A stretch of DNA of 64,000 nt from Limnochorda pilosa (lineage in GTDB: Bacteria > Bacillota > Limnochordia > Limnochordales > Limnochordaceae): the NCBI RefSeq assembly GCF_001544015.1, contig NZ_AP014924.1:2170001-2234000 (forward strand), given 5' to 3'. Below the pieces are notes generated by a model. That model was not told the origin of the DNA, searched no databases, and worked only from the letters and a program-made list of their open reading frames with translations. Both the position numbers and the translations under genes were made by a program. This document shows, one piece after another, positions 8,805-16,963 of the stretch. Positions within the stretch are counted from its first letter, which is position 1; every line of letters begins with the position of its first letter.

Positions 8805-8921
8805 TCACGCGTGGCTCCGTACGAGGACAGCCAGTTGAGCGCTGGTACGCAGGTACCCCCGCGTCATCCCAGGATCGAATCCGACCCCTGCGCGGAAGCG
8901 GCGCAGTCGAGAATCACTCAT
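8805..8921 (-). CDS. Possible 38-residue leader peptide upstream of the methyltransferase gene
   Basis: Short ORF beginning MSDSRLRRFRAG and ending TGA at 8805. AGGAGA is 8 bases before its ATG and a good sigma-A-type promoter lies directly upstream. It ends 32 bases before the methyltransferase start. No homology is recognised. It may be a regulatory leader (translation-coupled control of the downstream gene), a small protein, or a remnant. Confidence 0.4.
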   Translation of the reverse strand: MSDSRLRRFRAGVGFDPGMTRGYLRTSAQLAVLVRSHA

Positions 8922-8942
8922 GCGATTCTTCTCCTGCACGTC

Positions 8943-8971
8943 ATTGTATCCTGACACGCCTGTCCCGTCAC
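8943..8971 (-). promoter_or_regulatory. Sigma-A-type promoter for the leader ORF/methyltransferase
   Basis: On the minus strand GTGACG (-35, 8971-8966) and TACAAT (-10, 8948-8943) are separated by exactly 17 bases; predicted start near 8936, just before the leader ORF ribosome binding site. Confidence 0.5.
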
Positions 8972-9174
8972 CAGCGGGTTCGTTGTGCACTCTCATGCAC
9001 GACGAGCGACCGGCGATGCGGTGGAGTTCGCTCCGCGGCTTGGCCACCAGGCCCATCGGTGATCTCCCCCGTCTCTCAGGCCAGTCCCAGCCCGTGCCGG
9101 TCGGCCTGCCGTAGCCCTCCGTCGAGGCTGCGCCGCCTCCCCACGCTTGCATCCTTCAATGAAATAACAGGGGC
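8972..9174. other. Intergenic region, nothing recognised
   Basis: Between the divergent promoters of the methyltransferase unit and the ROK regulator. Only non-homologous open frames cross it; no RNA gene or repeat is seen. Confidence 0.5.
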
Positions 9175-9228
9175 TTTACCCAGCCAACGTCCCATGATAC
9201 GATGTCCTCGTGAAGGATTTGGCATCAT
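9175..9228 (+). promoter_or_regulatory. Promoter with overlapping inverted repeat in front of the ROK regulator operon
   Basis: TTTACC (9175-9180) and TACGAT (9198-9203), 17 bases apart, form a plausible sigma-A promoter 85 bp before the ROK gene. The -10 lies in the left arm of an imperfect inverted repeat: ATGATACGATGTCC (9194-9207) against GGATTTGGCATCAT (9215-9228), 10 of 14 positions paired. This is a good place for an autoregulatory operator. Confidence 0.45.
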
Positions 9229-9287
9229 GCCCTGAGTATGGGCTGTTTTCTACACGCCTCTGAAGGAATGGACGGAGGCGCCGCGCT

Positions 9288-10445
9288 ATGAGTGACCGCA
9301 TGGTGGAGGTACTCCAGTTGATCCGAACCCAGGGGCCTGTCTCCCGGTCCCTGATCGCCCGCGAGCTGGGTCTCAGCCCTGCGGCCGTCTCCATGGCCGT
9401 TTCCAGCCTCCTGGAAGCGAACCTTCTCGTGCTCCGGAACGGTACCACCCGCAGGGGCTTGGGCCGCCGCCCGGAGCTGCTGGAGTTCAACCCCGCGTCC
9501 GGGTACGTCCTTGGGCTCGACCTGGGCGCTCGCCACATCCGCGCCGCGGCTGCGGACCTCGCGGGGACGATCGTTCGGAGGGTCGAGTTTCCGACCCTGG
9601 CGTACGAAGGCGGCCAGCGAGTCGTGGAACGCCTGGAGAAGACCGCCCGCGAACTGATCGAAGCGCTTCCGGACAGGAAAGCCATGGCCATTGGTCTCGC
9701 CAGCCCGGGGGTGCTCCTGCCCACGACGGGGCGGCCCTGGCTCGCGCCCTTCATCCCCGAGCTCCAGGACATCCCGCTCAAGGAGCACATGGAGCAGGCC
9801 TTCGCCTGTCCCATCCTCATGGAGAACGACGTGGACATGGCGGTCCTGGGCGAGCTGGCCTGGGGCGCGGGGCAGGGCAGTCAGAACGTGGTCTTCGTCA
9901 ACATCGGCATCGGGCTCGCGGCGGGCATCGTGCTCAACGGCCGGCTGGTGCGGGGCTCCAACCGGGCGGCCGGCGAGATCGGTTTCATGGTCCTGGACCC
10001 AGGGCACGTGCGGGAGACGTTCAGCGAAACGGGGGCGACAGAGGCGGTCCTCTCGGGGCCTGGCATCGTCCGCCGGTACCGGGTGCTGGCGGGCGACCGG
10101 GCAAGAGACGCCGAAACCGGCGCGTCCGAATCTGAGCGTGTGTTCGCCCTGGCCCGGTCCGGAGACGCCGCAGCCCGCCAGGTCATCGACGAGAGCGTGC
10201 GCTATCTGGCCATGGTGCTCGCGAACCTGGCAGCGGCCTTCAACCCCGAACGGCTGATCGTGGGTGGAGGCGTCGGCCTCGCGCTGTTCGATGAGGAGAG
10301 GATCACAGGGTTCCTTCAGGCCCACGTCCCCTTCGTGCCCCAGGTGGTGCTGGCCCGGCTGGGCGGCGATGCCAGCCTCATGGGCGCGATCTCGTGCGCG
10401 GTGGATGCGGCGCTCCAGGATGTGGAGCAGCGCCTGACCCGGTGA
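9288..10445 (+). CDS. ROK-family transcriptional regulator (NagC/XylR/Mlc type)
   Basis: DNA-binding regulator, 385 aa. An N-terminal winged helix (residues 5-60; VSRSLIARELGLSPAAVSMAV) is fused to a ROK sugar-kinase fold with LGLDLGARHIRAA in place of the kinase DxGGT phosphate motif, LMENDVDMAVLGE, and NIGIGLAAGIVLNG. The usual ROK zinc motif CxCGxxGCxE is absent after GEIGFMVLDPG. ATG 9288 has GGAGGCG 7-9 bases upstream. First gene of a plus-strand operon with kinase, ABC importer and AgaS; it likely represses that operon in response to an amino-sugar (phosphate). Confidence 0.92.
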   Translation: MSDRMVEVLQLIRTQGPVSRSLIARELGLSPAAVSMAVSSLLEANLLVLRNGTTRRGLGRRPELLEFNPASGYVLGLDLGARHIRAAAADLAGTIVRRVEFPTLAYEGGQRVVERLEKTARELIEALPDRKAMAIGLASPGVLLPTTGRPWLAPFIPELQDIPLKEHMEQAFACPILMENDVDMAVLGELAWGAGQGSQNVVFVNIGIGLAAGIVLNGRLVRGSNRAAGEIGFMVLDPGHVRETFSETGATEAVLSGPGIVRRYRVLAGDRARDAETGASESERVFALARSGDAAARQVIDESVRYLAMVLANLAAAFNPERLIVGGGVGLALFDEERITGFLQAHVPFVPQVVLARLGGDASLMGAISCAVDAALQDVEQRLTR

Positions 10446-10511
10446 GCGGATCGTCCTACGGCGCGATGCTTGCGGCGTCAGGGGCACCGCGCAAGAAGAG
10501 GAGGCGGCACG

Positions 10512-11471
10512 GTGGCACCGCGACCCATCGACTGCGTGGTCCTTGGCGACCTCAACGTGGACCTGATCCTGGCAGGGCTCCAGGGCGAGCCTGCCTTCGG
10601 GCAGGAGCGCACGGTGTCGGACGCCCTCCTCACCCTGGGGGCGTCGGCCGGCATCTTCGCGAGCGACCTGGCACGGCTGGGCGCCCGGGTAGCCTTCGTG
10701 GGGCGGGTTGGGAACGATCACTTCGGACGTTTCACCCTGGAGACCCTTCGTGGTGAGGGCGTCGACCTGGAGCAGGTCGCCGTGGACCCTACCCGCAAGA
10801 CAGGCGTCACCGTCTCGGTCACCCGGCCGGACGAGAAGATGCTGATCACCTTTCCCGGAACGACGGCCCACGTCTCTCCGGCCGACGTCGACCCAGCCCT
10901 GCTGCCGAGGGCCCGGCACCTTCACGTGGCGTCGTACTACCTCGTCACCTCGCTCCGGGATCACTTGCCCAGGGTCCTCCGGGAGGCCCGAGCGTCCGGG
11001 CTCACCACCTCCCTCGACCCCGGCCACGACCCTGAGAGCCGCTGGCGGGGCATCGAGGCCTGCCTTCCGCTCCTGGACGTCTTCCTGCCGAACGAGGAAG
11101 AGGCTCGGGCCATCACGAGCCAGGCCGATCCGGTAGACGCTGCCGTCGCGCTGGCCCGTACGGTGCCCCGGGTGGCGGTGAAGCTGGGTAGCGGTGGGGC
11201 GATCCTTGCTTTGCAGGGCGGTGGCATCCTTCGCGCCGGTCCTCATCCCATCGAACCTGTGGATACCACCGGCGCAGGCGACGGGTTCAGTGCCGGTTTC
11301 GTCTGGGCGTTCCTCCGTCGGCTCGAGCCGGCGGACGCGCTGGCTATCGCCAACGCCTGCGGCGCCCTGGCCACACGCTACCTGGGGGGGACGGCTGGCT
11401 TTCCCCGCCTCCCCGACGTGCTCGCACTCGTCCCTGACGTGGGACTTCGCCTGGAGGTGGCGGGGTCATGA
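10512..11471 (+). CDS. PfkB-family sugar kinase of the AgaS cluster
   Basis: Cytoplasmic carbohydrate kinase, 319 aa. N-terminal VVLGDLNVDLILAG, first PfkB signature region GASAGIFASDLARLGARVAFVGRVGNDHFG, and catalytic signature DTTGAGDGFSAGFVWAF with the base Asp. GTG 10512 is selected because GAGGAGG lies 7 bases upstream; the in-frame ATG at 10470 would begin with an Arg/Gly-rich stretch unlike homologues. Its stop overlaps the permease start by 4 bases (ATGA). With AgaS in the operon, a tagatose-6-phosphate or related ketose-phosphate kinase, or a kinase of the imported sugar, is likely. Confidence 0.9.
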   Translation: MAPRPIDCVVLGDLNVDLILAGLQGEPAFGQERTVSDALLTLGASAGIFASDLARLGARVAFVGRVGNDHFGRFTLETLRGEGVDLEQVAVDPTRKTGVTVSVTRPDEKMLITFPGTTAHVSPADVDPALLPRARHLHVASYYLVTSLRDHLPRVLREARASGLTTSLDPGHDPESRWRGIEACLPLLDVFLPNEEEARAITSQADPVDAAVALARTVPRVAVKLGSGGAILALQGGGILRAGPHPIEPVDTTGAGDGFSAGFVWAFLRRLEPADALAIANACGALATRYLGGTAGFPRLPDVLALVPDVGLRLEVAGS

Positions 11472-12424
11472 GGAGCCTGTCGTCCCGGCCGGCCCAACAC
11501 CCGCTCGTGGCCCTCGACCGCTCCGGCTGGCTCGACCGCCCCCTGCCGCTGGCGGTGCTGCTCCTCCTCCCCACCCTCTTGCTGGTCTTCGGCGTTCTCC
11601 TCTACCCCATGGGCCGCGCCTTCTGGATGAGCCTGACGGACCTGCACCTGGCCAGGCCCCAGAGCGGCGTTTTCGTGGGGCTGCAGAACTACGTCGCAGC
11701 CTTGCGCGATGCGGGCTTCCTGGCCGCGCTCGGCCGTACGCTCTACTTCGCGCTCCTCACCGTGCCGGTGGAGACCGCTCTCGGCCTCCTCATCGCCCTG
11801 CTGCTCAATCAGAGCTTCCCCGGCCGGGGCTTCGTCCGCGGCCTCATCATCCTTCCCTGGGCCCTCCCCTACGTGGTGAACGGCGTCATGTGGAAGTGGA
11901 TCCTTAACGCCAACTACGGGGCGCTGAACGCCCTTCTTTCGCAATTGGGGTTGATCGACGCCTACCAGATCTGGCTCGGGCACCCGTCAAGCGCCTTCCA
12001 CTTTGTGGTGCTGGCGAACATCTGGAAGGAGACGCCCGTCGCGGTCATCCTTCTGCTTGCGGCGCTCCAGACGGTTCCCGACGAGTTGCACGAGGCGGCC
12101 ACCGTCGACGGCGCGGGCGCCCTCCGCCGTTTGTGGTACGTCACCCTACCGCTCCTGCGGCCGGTGGTTGCGGTCACTCTGGTGGTGAAGACTGTCTGGG
12201 CCTTGAAGGAGTTCGACCTCATCTACGTCATGACGGCCGGCGGCCCCGCCGACGCCACCAACCTGGCCACCTTCTTCACGTACCTCACCACCTTCAAGTT
12301 CATGCGTTTCGGCTACGGTTCCGCCCTGGCCTTCCTCATCGCCCTGGTGTCGCTCGTGATCGCGCTCTTCCATGTCCGCCTGGTCTCGCCGGGCGAGGCT
12401 CGATCGGACGGTGGTACCCCATGA
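11468..12424 (+). CDS. Sugar ABC importer permease, MalF type
   Basis: Inner-membrane permease of 318 aa with six main hydrophobic segments. The EAA loop that contacts the ATPase is EAATVDGAGALRRLWYVTLP (about residues 202-221), matching the EAAxxDGA-x8-IxLP consensus of carbohydrate uptake family 1. Starts with ATG overlapping the kinase stop and ends overlapping the next permease, so translation is coupled. Works with the permease at 12421 and the binding protein at 13315. No ATPase gene is in the operon. Confidence 0.93.
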   Translation: MRSLSSRPAQHPLVALDRSGWLDRPLPLAVLLLLPTLLLVFGVLLYPMGRAFWMSLTDLHLARPQSGVFVGLQNYVAALRDAGFLAALGRTLYFALLTVPVETALGLLIALLLNQSFPGRGFVRGLIILPWALPYVVNGVMWKWILNANYGALNALLSQLGLIDAYQIWLGHPSSAFHFVVLANIWKETPVAVILLLAALQTVPDELHEAATVDGAGALRRLWYVTLPLLRPVVAVTLVVKTVWALKEFDLIYVMTAGGPADATNLATFFTYLTTFKFMRFGYGSALAFLIALVSLVIALFHVRLVSPGEARSDGGTP

Positions 12425-13284
12425 GCCGGCGGAGGCGCGTCTGGGTCCAGCGGGCCGCTCTCTACCTGGCCGTGGCCCTGGTCTGCCTCTGGGTCCTGGC
12501 GCCCTTCACGTGGCTTGTCATCAGCAGCCTCTCCACCCGGGTGGATCTTACCAGCGTACCCCTCCAGTGGTTGCCCGATAAGCCCAATCTGGAGCATTAC
12601 CGAAGCATCTTCCTCGGCGGGCCTGGGAGCACCAGCGTCCACCGCAGCCTCCGGCGGGGAGCGCTGAACAGCCTCGTCGTCGCCACGGGCGCCACATTCC
12701 TCGCGCTGGCGGCCGGCTCCCTCGCGGCCTACGCGGTCACCCGCCTGCGGTTCCGGCTGAGAGGACCCTTCCTGGCCACACTCCTGGTGACCCAGCTCTT
12801 GCCTCCGGTGGTGCTAATCATCCCCATGTACGTCATCTTCCGCTCTCTCCGGCTGCTGGACACGGTCTGGGCCCTGATGCTGGCCGATCTGGCCATCATC
12901 CTGCCGCTCATCGTCTGGATCCTGAAGGGCTACTTCGAGGGTGTCCCGGAGGGGCTGGAGGAACAGGCGCGGATCGATGGGTGCACCCGGGCGGGCGCGC
13001 TCTTCAGGGTGGTTCTTCCTCTCTCCGCGCCCGGACTCGCCGCCGGCGGCATGTTCGCCTTCATCGTGGCGTGGAACGAGTTCTTCACCGCCTTCATCTT
13101 CAGCTCCACGCTGCAGTCCAAGACGCTGAGCGTCATCGTCTCCGAGTTCTCGAGCAAGGTGGGCATCGACTATGTCGCGATGAGCACGGCGGGGGTGCTG
13201 ACCAGCATTCCGCCTGTACTGCTCGCGCTGCTCTTCCAGCGCTACATCATCCGGGGGCTGACTGCTGGCGCCGTCAAGGGCTAG
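12421..13284 (+). CDS. Sugar ABC importer permease, MalG type
   Basis: Second permease subunit, 287 aa, six predicted membrane segments; the EAA loop reads EEQARIDGCTRAGALFRVVLP and the C-terminal end GLTAGAVKG matches the MalG family ending. ATG 12421 overlaps the TGA of the MalF-type gene. The open frame continues far upstream in the antisense-like region, but that part shows no MalG similarity. Confidence 0.93.
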   Translation: MSRRRRVWVQRAALYLAVALVCLWVLAPFTWLVISSLSTRVDLTSVPLQWLPDKPNLEHYRSIFLGGPGSTSVHRSLRRGALNSLVVATGATFLALAAGSLAAYAVTRLRFRLRGPFLATLLVTQLLPPVVLIIPMYVIFRSLRLLDTVWALMLADLAIILPLIVWILKGYFEGVPEGLEEQARIDGCTRAGALFRVVLPLSAPGLAAGGMFAFIVAWNEFFTAFIFSSTLQSKTLSVIVSEFSSKVGIDYVAMSTAGVLTSIPPVLLALLFQRYIIRGLTAGAVKG

Positions 13285-13314
13285 CGGCAAGCCCCCACCA
13301 AAGGGGTGTTCACG

Positions 13315-14592
13315 ATGGCAAGACGGCTCTGGCTCGCTGCACTGGCCCTCACGCTGGTGACGGCGCTGATGGTTCCCGCGGCCGCCGCCGAGCGCATCAC
13401 GGTGATCATGCCCCGGCATGAGATGGACCTGGTCGGCCTGTGGGAGAAGCAGACCCGGGAGTTCGAGCAGGAGACAGGCGTCGAGGTGGAGTTCATCCAG
13501 CTCTCGTGGGACGAGGTCGCGAACAAGGTCCTCACCGACCTGGCCGCAGGCGGCGGAACCTACGACGTGATCGAGTTCGACAACGGCTGGGTGGCCAAGT
13601 TCGCCGAGGCGGGCTGGGTGGAGCCTCTGGACCCTTACGCCTCCGACGCCTACCTGGAGAGCCTACTGCCCGGCCTGGTGGGCACCTTCAGCCGGAATGG
13701 GCAGGTTCTGGGCATCCCCTGGAACAACGACACCCGCTTCTTCTTCTACAACGCCCGCATGCTGGCGGAGGCCCGCATCGACGCGCCACCCAGGACGTGG
13801 GACGAGGTCGCGGTCCAGGCCCGCCGGTTGAAGGAGGCGGGCGTGGTGACCTACCCCATTGCCGAGTACTGGAACCAGGAGTGGGCCCTGGGCAACTCCT
13901 TCGCCTTCTACCTCTACAGCTTCGGCGCCGACTACTTCGACGAGACCGGCAAGATCACCATCGACAAGCCCCAGGGAGTCCAGGCGCTTCGCTTCATGGT
14001 GGACATGCTGCGGCAGGAGAAGCTCGTCCACCCTTCCAGCGTCACCCTCTCCCAGGAGGCCGCCGCGGACCTCTTCTACCAGGGTCAGGCCGCCTTCCTC
14101 TTCCAGGGACCGCCCGTGACCTACAACTACGCCAACGACCCCCAGCGTTCCCGGGTGGTGGGCGAGGTGCGTGCCGCCTCCTGGCTGCCGGCGCTCGACG
14201 CGCAGAGCCGAGTCACCCTGACGCTGCCCGAGGCCTTTGCCATCCCGAAGAGCAGCCGGCACAAGGAAGCAGCCTGGCGCTACATCCAATACATGATCTC
14301 TCAGGAGAAGGACCGCGAGCGGGCTGAGACCCTCGGAAGCCTGCCGCTCTTCCGCTCTCTGTACACCGATCCGCAGCTCCTGGCCAGGTATCCGTACTGG
14401 AAGCAGTTCGGTGAGCAGTCCGAGCGGGCCCGCCCGCTTCCGCAGGTGGAATGGTACGACGAGCTGGTGCAGACCACCATCGTGTCGGTGCAACGGGCGC
14501 TCCTGGGGCTTGCCACGCCCGAGCAGGCGGCCGGTGAGATCGCCGCCTTCCTGGATGGGCAGGAGGTCGACGGGGTGGGCCTTACACGGTGA
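13315..14592 (+). CDS. Extracellular sugar-binding protein of the ABC importer
   Basis: Family 1 solute-binding protein, 425 aa. Signal peptide at residues 1-25 (MARRLWLAALALTLV, AAAAE cleavage region) without a lipobox cysteine; then ITVIMPRHEMDLVGLWEKQ and the hallmark GGTYDVIEFDNGW and GIPWNNDTRFFFYN. ATG 13315 has AAAGGGG 9-10 bases upstream. Followed by an intercistronic hairpin. Ligand probably an amino sugar or oligosaccharide because AgaS and, facing it, NagA/GH20 genes are adjacent. Confidence 0.92.
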   Translation: MARRLWLAALALTLVTALMVPAAAAERITVIMPRHEMDLVGLWEKQTREFEQETGVEVEFIQLSWDEVANKVLTDLAAGGGTYDVIEFDNGWVAKFAEAGWVEPLDPYASDAYLESLLPGLVGTFSRNGQVLGIPWNNDTRFFFYNARMLAEARIDAPPRTWDEVAVQARRLKEAGVVTYPIAEYWNQEWALGNSFAFYLYSFGADYFDETGKITIDKPQGVQALRFMVDMLRQEKLVHPSSVTLSQEAAADLFYQGQAAFLFQGPPVTYNYANDPQRSRVVGEVRAASWLPALDAQSRVTLTLPEAFAIPKSSRHKEAAWRYIQYMISQEKDRERAETLGSLPLFRSLYTDPQLLARYPYWKQFGEQSERARPLPQVEWYDELVQTTIVSVQRALLGLATPEQAAGEIAAFLDGQEVDGVGLTR

Positions 14593-14600
14593 TGAAAGGA

Positions 14601-14630
14601 GCTCGGGGGTTGGGCCGCCGGCCCCCGAGC
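14601..14630 (+). other. Intercistronic hairpin after the sugar-binding-protein gene
   Basis: GCTCGGGGG and CCCCCGAGC form a 9-bp stem, extendable by two G-T pairs, 8 bases after the stop codon and 32 bases before the AgaS start. There is no T-run, so it is a candidate mRNA stabiliser or attenuating structure. Confidence 0.6.
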
Positions 14631-14662
14631 ACCACCACGAAGAGACCGGGAGGAATGCAGGC

Positions 14663-15850
14663 ATGTCCGCAGGACTTGCGTCGCTGCTACAGCTCGACGA
14701 AGAGACCAAGAAGGCGCGGGGGCTCCTCCACACGCCCGGGGAGATCGCCCGGCAACCGGAGATCTGGCCCAAGACGGTGCGGGCGATGCATGCCCATGCG
14801 AATCGGCTGCGGGAGCTTCTCGACGGTGTCCACGACGTTCTGCTCACCGGGGCGGGGAGCTCCTACTTCATCGGCAAGAGCCTGGAGAGGGCCCTGGCAG
14901 GGCACCTCAAGGCCCGGGTGACAGCCGTTCCTTCCACCGAAGTGGTGATGGACCCCGAGGCCACCCTCCCCCGTTCGTCCTTCCTGCTCGTCTCCTTCGC
15001 CCGTTCGGGGAACAGCCCCGAGGGAAACGCCACCTTCCAGCTCGCGGACCGGCTGCGTCCCGGCCAGGTCCGGCACCTGGTTGTCACGTGCAACCCCGAA
15101 GGGACTCTGGCCTCCCTGGCGCGGGCGACGGAAAGCCCGGCTGTTCTCTGCGAGCTTCCCGAGGCCAACGACCAGGGACTGGCGATGACCAACTCCTTCA
15201 CCAGCATGTTCGTCGCTGCGCTGGCGCTCGGGTACCTGGACGATCTGGAAGCCCACGCGCACGTGGTGGAAGGACTCGCCCAGTCGGGGGGTGAGGTCCT
15301 CGGGCGGCACGACAAGGCCCTCGAGGACCTGGCAAACCGGGACTTCCGCCGGGCCTTCTTCATCGGTTCGGGCGCCTCCTACGGGGCGGCGCTCGAGTGC
15401 CACCTGAAGGTCCAGGAGCTGACCGACGGGGAGGTCGTCGGCAAGGCCGAGGAGACGCTCGGCCTCCGCCACGGACCCATGGCGGCCATCGCTGCCTCGA
15501 GTCTGGTGGTCCTCTTTGCTTCATCCAGCCCCTACCGGAGGCAGTACGAGACAGATCTTCTGCGGGAGCTCCATGCGAAGGCTTTGGGGCTGCAGCGGGT
15601 GGTCGTCTGCGGGCGTGCCGAACCCGAGTGGCGAGACCTGGTCCACCACGTCATCGAGTTCGACCCTGTGGGTCGTCTTTCCACGGCGGACGAAGTCCTG
15701 CCGCCCGTTCAGGTGATCGTCGGACAACTGCTCGGGCTCTTCGCGTCCATCCGGTCGGGGCTCGCCCCGGACGCTCCCAGCCGCCACGGCGTGATCCACC
15801 GGGTGGTCGAGGGGGTTCGGATCTACTCTTACGGGCCCATTGGTCCGTAG
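14663..15850 (+). CDS. agaS: AgaS-family SIS-domain aldose-ketose isomerase / amino-sugar-phosphate deaminase
   Basis: Cytoplasmic enzyme with two SIS domains, 395 aa. Family landmarks are TPGEIARQPEIWPKTV near the N-terminus, DVLLTGAGSSYFIGKSLE (first SIS sugar-phosphate loop), LLVSFARSGNSPEG, VTCNPEGTLASLA, and second-domain FFIGSGASYGAALEC and ETLGLRHGPMAA. This set matches AgaS, which deaminates/isomerises galactosamine-6-phosphate (or related) to a ketose phosphate. ATG 14663 has GGGAGGA 8 bases upstream. It can take the product of NagA, encoded by the facing operon, and no NagB is present here. A fructosamine deglycase role is a less likely alternative. Confidence 0.85.
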   Translation: MSAGLASLLQLDEETKKARGLLHTPGEIARQPEIWPKTVRAMHAHANRLRELLDGVHDVLLTGAGSSYFIGKSLERALAGHLKARVTAVPSTEVVMDPEATLPRSSFLLVSFARSGNSPEGNATFQLADRLRPGQVRHLVVTCNPEGTLASLARATESPAVLCELPEANDQGLAMTNSFTSMFVAALALGYLDDLEAHAHVVEGLAQSGGEVLGRHDKALEDLANRDFRRAFFIGSGASYGAALECHLKVQELTDGEVVGKAEETLGLRHGPMAAIAASSLVVLFASSSPYRRQYETDLLRELHAKALGLQRVVVCGRAEPEWRDLVHHVIEFDPVGRLSTADEVLPPVQVIVGQLLGLFASIRSGLAPDAPSRHGVIHRVVEGVRIYSYGPIGP

Positions 15851-15870
15851 GGGATCGGATCTACCCCTGC

Positions 15871-15906
15871 GGGCCGCCGGCCCGGGGCGGACCGGGAGCC
15901 CGGCCC
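15871..15906. terminator. GC-rich inverted repeat between convergent operons
   Basis: GGGCCG (15871-15876) pairs with CGGCCC (15901-15906), and CCGG/CCGG can pair inside the right part. It lies in the 72-bp gap between the stops of agaS and the ROK kinase gene. No T-run on either strand, so a bidirectional terminator is only possible. Confidence 0.3.
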
Positions 15907-15922
15907 GACGTTGCGAAGAAGG

Positions 15923-16954
15923 TCACATGCGGGACAGACCGAGCCTTGCGACGGTCGCCGCGCCCACCACGCCCGCGAGGTGGCCCAGCGGAGTCAGATG
16001 CACGCATGCCTCCGCCTTGCGCAACTCGGGAGCGAGGGTTCCCACGGCCGCTCGGACCTCGTCCAGAAGCGGCCTCTCTCCGCCCACCGCCACCCCTCCG
16101 CCGAGCACCACCAGGTCCGGGTCGTAAGCCCTCACACCGATGACCACCGCCAGCGCGATCCCCCTGGCCAACCGGCGCCTCAGGTCCAAAGCGGCGCGAT
16201 CTCCCCGGGCGGCCGCTTCCAGCACGTCCTGCCCGTTCAAGGGCGCCCCATCGAGCCGCTGGCGACCCATGGACGTGGCCCACTGGGCGTCCTCCACCAC
16301 CTCACGCGCCCAGCGCGCCAGCGCCCGTCCTGACGCCACCGTCTCCAGACAGCCGCGCTGGCCGCAGTTGCACGGGTAGCCGTCGGCGACCACCGGAATG
16401 TGACCGATCTCACCTGCTTCCCCAGTGCCGCGAAAGAGCTCGCCGTCCATCACCAGGCCGGCCGCAAGACCCGTACCCACGCTGACGTAGAGAAGCGAAC
16501 GCGTCCCCGTTCCGAGACCGTGGCCCACTCCGTGGTGGAACTCGCCCAGGGCCGCCGCCTTCACGTCATTCTCCAGAAACGTGGGCAGACCAGCCCACGC
16601 CTCCAGCTGATACCGCAACGGTACGGCACCCGAGTCGAGCACCAGGTTGGAGCTGCCTTCCCAGGTCCCTGCCTGCGGGTCCACGCGCCCAGGCGCTCCA
16701 ACGCCCACGGCCCGAACCGCTTCCCAGCCGACACGCGCGCGGCTCCGGGCCTCCTCCACCGCATCCCGGATCTCCTCCACCACCGTGGAGGCCGAAGCGC
16801 CCCGCGCCACCGCGCGAGACGCCCAGGCAAGCACGTCACCGTTCGCCGTGACGATGCCCGCCGCGACCTTGGTGCCACCCACGTCCACACCCACGAACCG
16901 CGGCGCCTCAGCTTCGCCCACCTGCCGTAGCCCCCCGTCGTCACCCACGGACAA
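15923..16954 (-). CDS. ROK-family sugar kinase (probable N-acetylhexosamine/glucose kinase)
   Basis: Cytoplasmic ATP-dependent kinase, about 343 aa. Intact ROK kinase features: phosphate loop VGVDVGGTKVAAGIV, catalytic-region ENDVKAAALGE, and the zinc/substrate motif GHIPV...CNCGQRGCLE. The His-Cys set is complete, unlike the two ROK regulators of this island. TTG 16954 begins 9 bases after the nagA stop; GTG 16948 is possible. Last gene of the GH20-ROK-ABC-nagA operon; likely phosphorylates imported GlcNAc/GalNAc so NagA can act. Confidence 0.9.
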   Translation of the reverse strand: MSVGDDGGLRQVGEAEAPRFVGVDVGGTKVAAGIVTANGDVLAWASRAVARGASASTVVEEIRDAVEEARSRARVGWEAVRAVGVGAPGRVDPQAGTWEGSSNLVLDSGAVPLRYQLEAWAGLPTFLENDVKAAALGEFHHGVGHGLGTGTRSLLYVSVGTGLAAGLVMDGELFRGTGEAGEIGHIPVVADGYPCNCGQRGCLETVASGRALARWAREVVEDAQWATSMGRQRLDGAPLNGQDVLEAAARGDRAALDLRRRLARGIALAVVIGVRAYDPDLVVLGGGVAVGGERPLLDEVRAAVGTLAPELRKAEACVHLTPLGHLAGVVGAATVARLGLSRM

Positions 16955-16963
16955 CCCTGCTCG

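Noticed and set aside
9225-11246. Very long antisense open frames, e.g. 9225-11246 (-), 5773-7503 (+), 31378-33018 (+), 44476-46377 (+).
   Set aside because: They oppose clearly homologous genes, have His/Arg/Gly/Pro-rich composition and no family motifs; typical shadows in GC-rich DNA. Only the last 37 codons of 31378-33018 show homology and are reported as a remnant.
14663-15850. AgaS-type protein as a fructosamine deglycase (FrlB-like) with PfkB as FrlD.
   Set aside because: The N-terminal IARQPEIWPKT block and SFARSGNSPEG fit AgaS, and NagA/GH20 genes are adjacent; kept only as a minor alternative.
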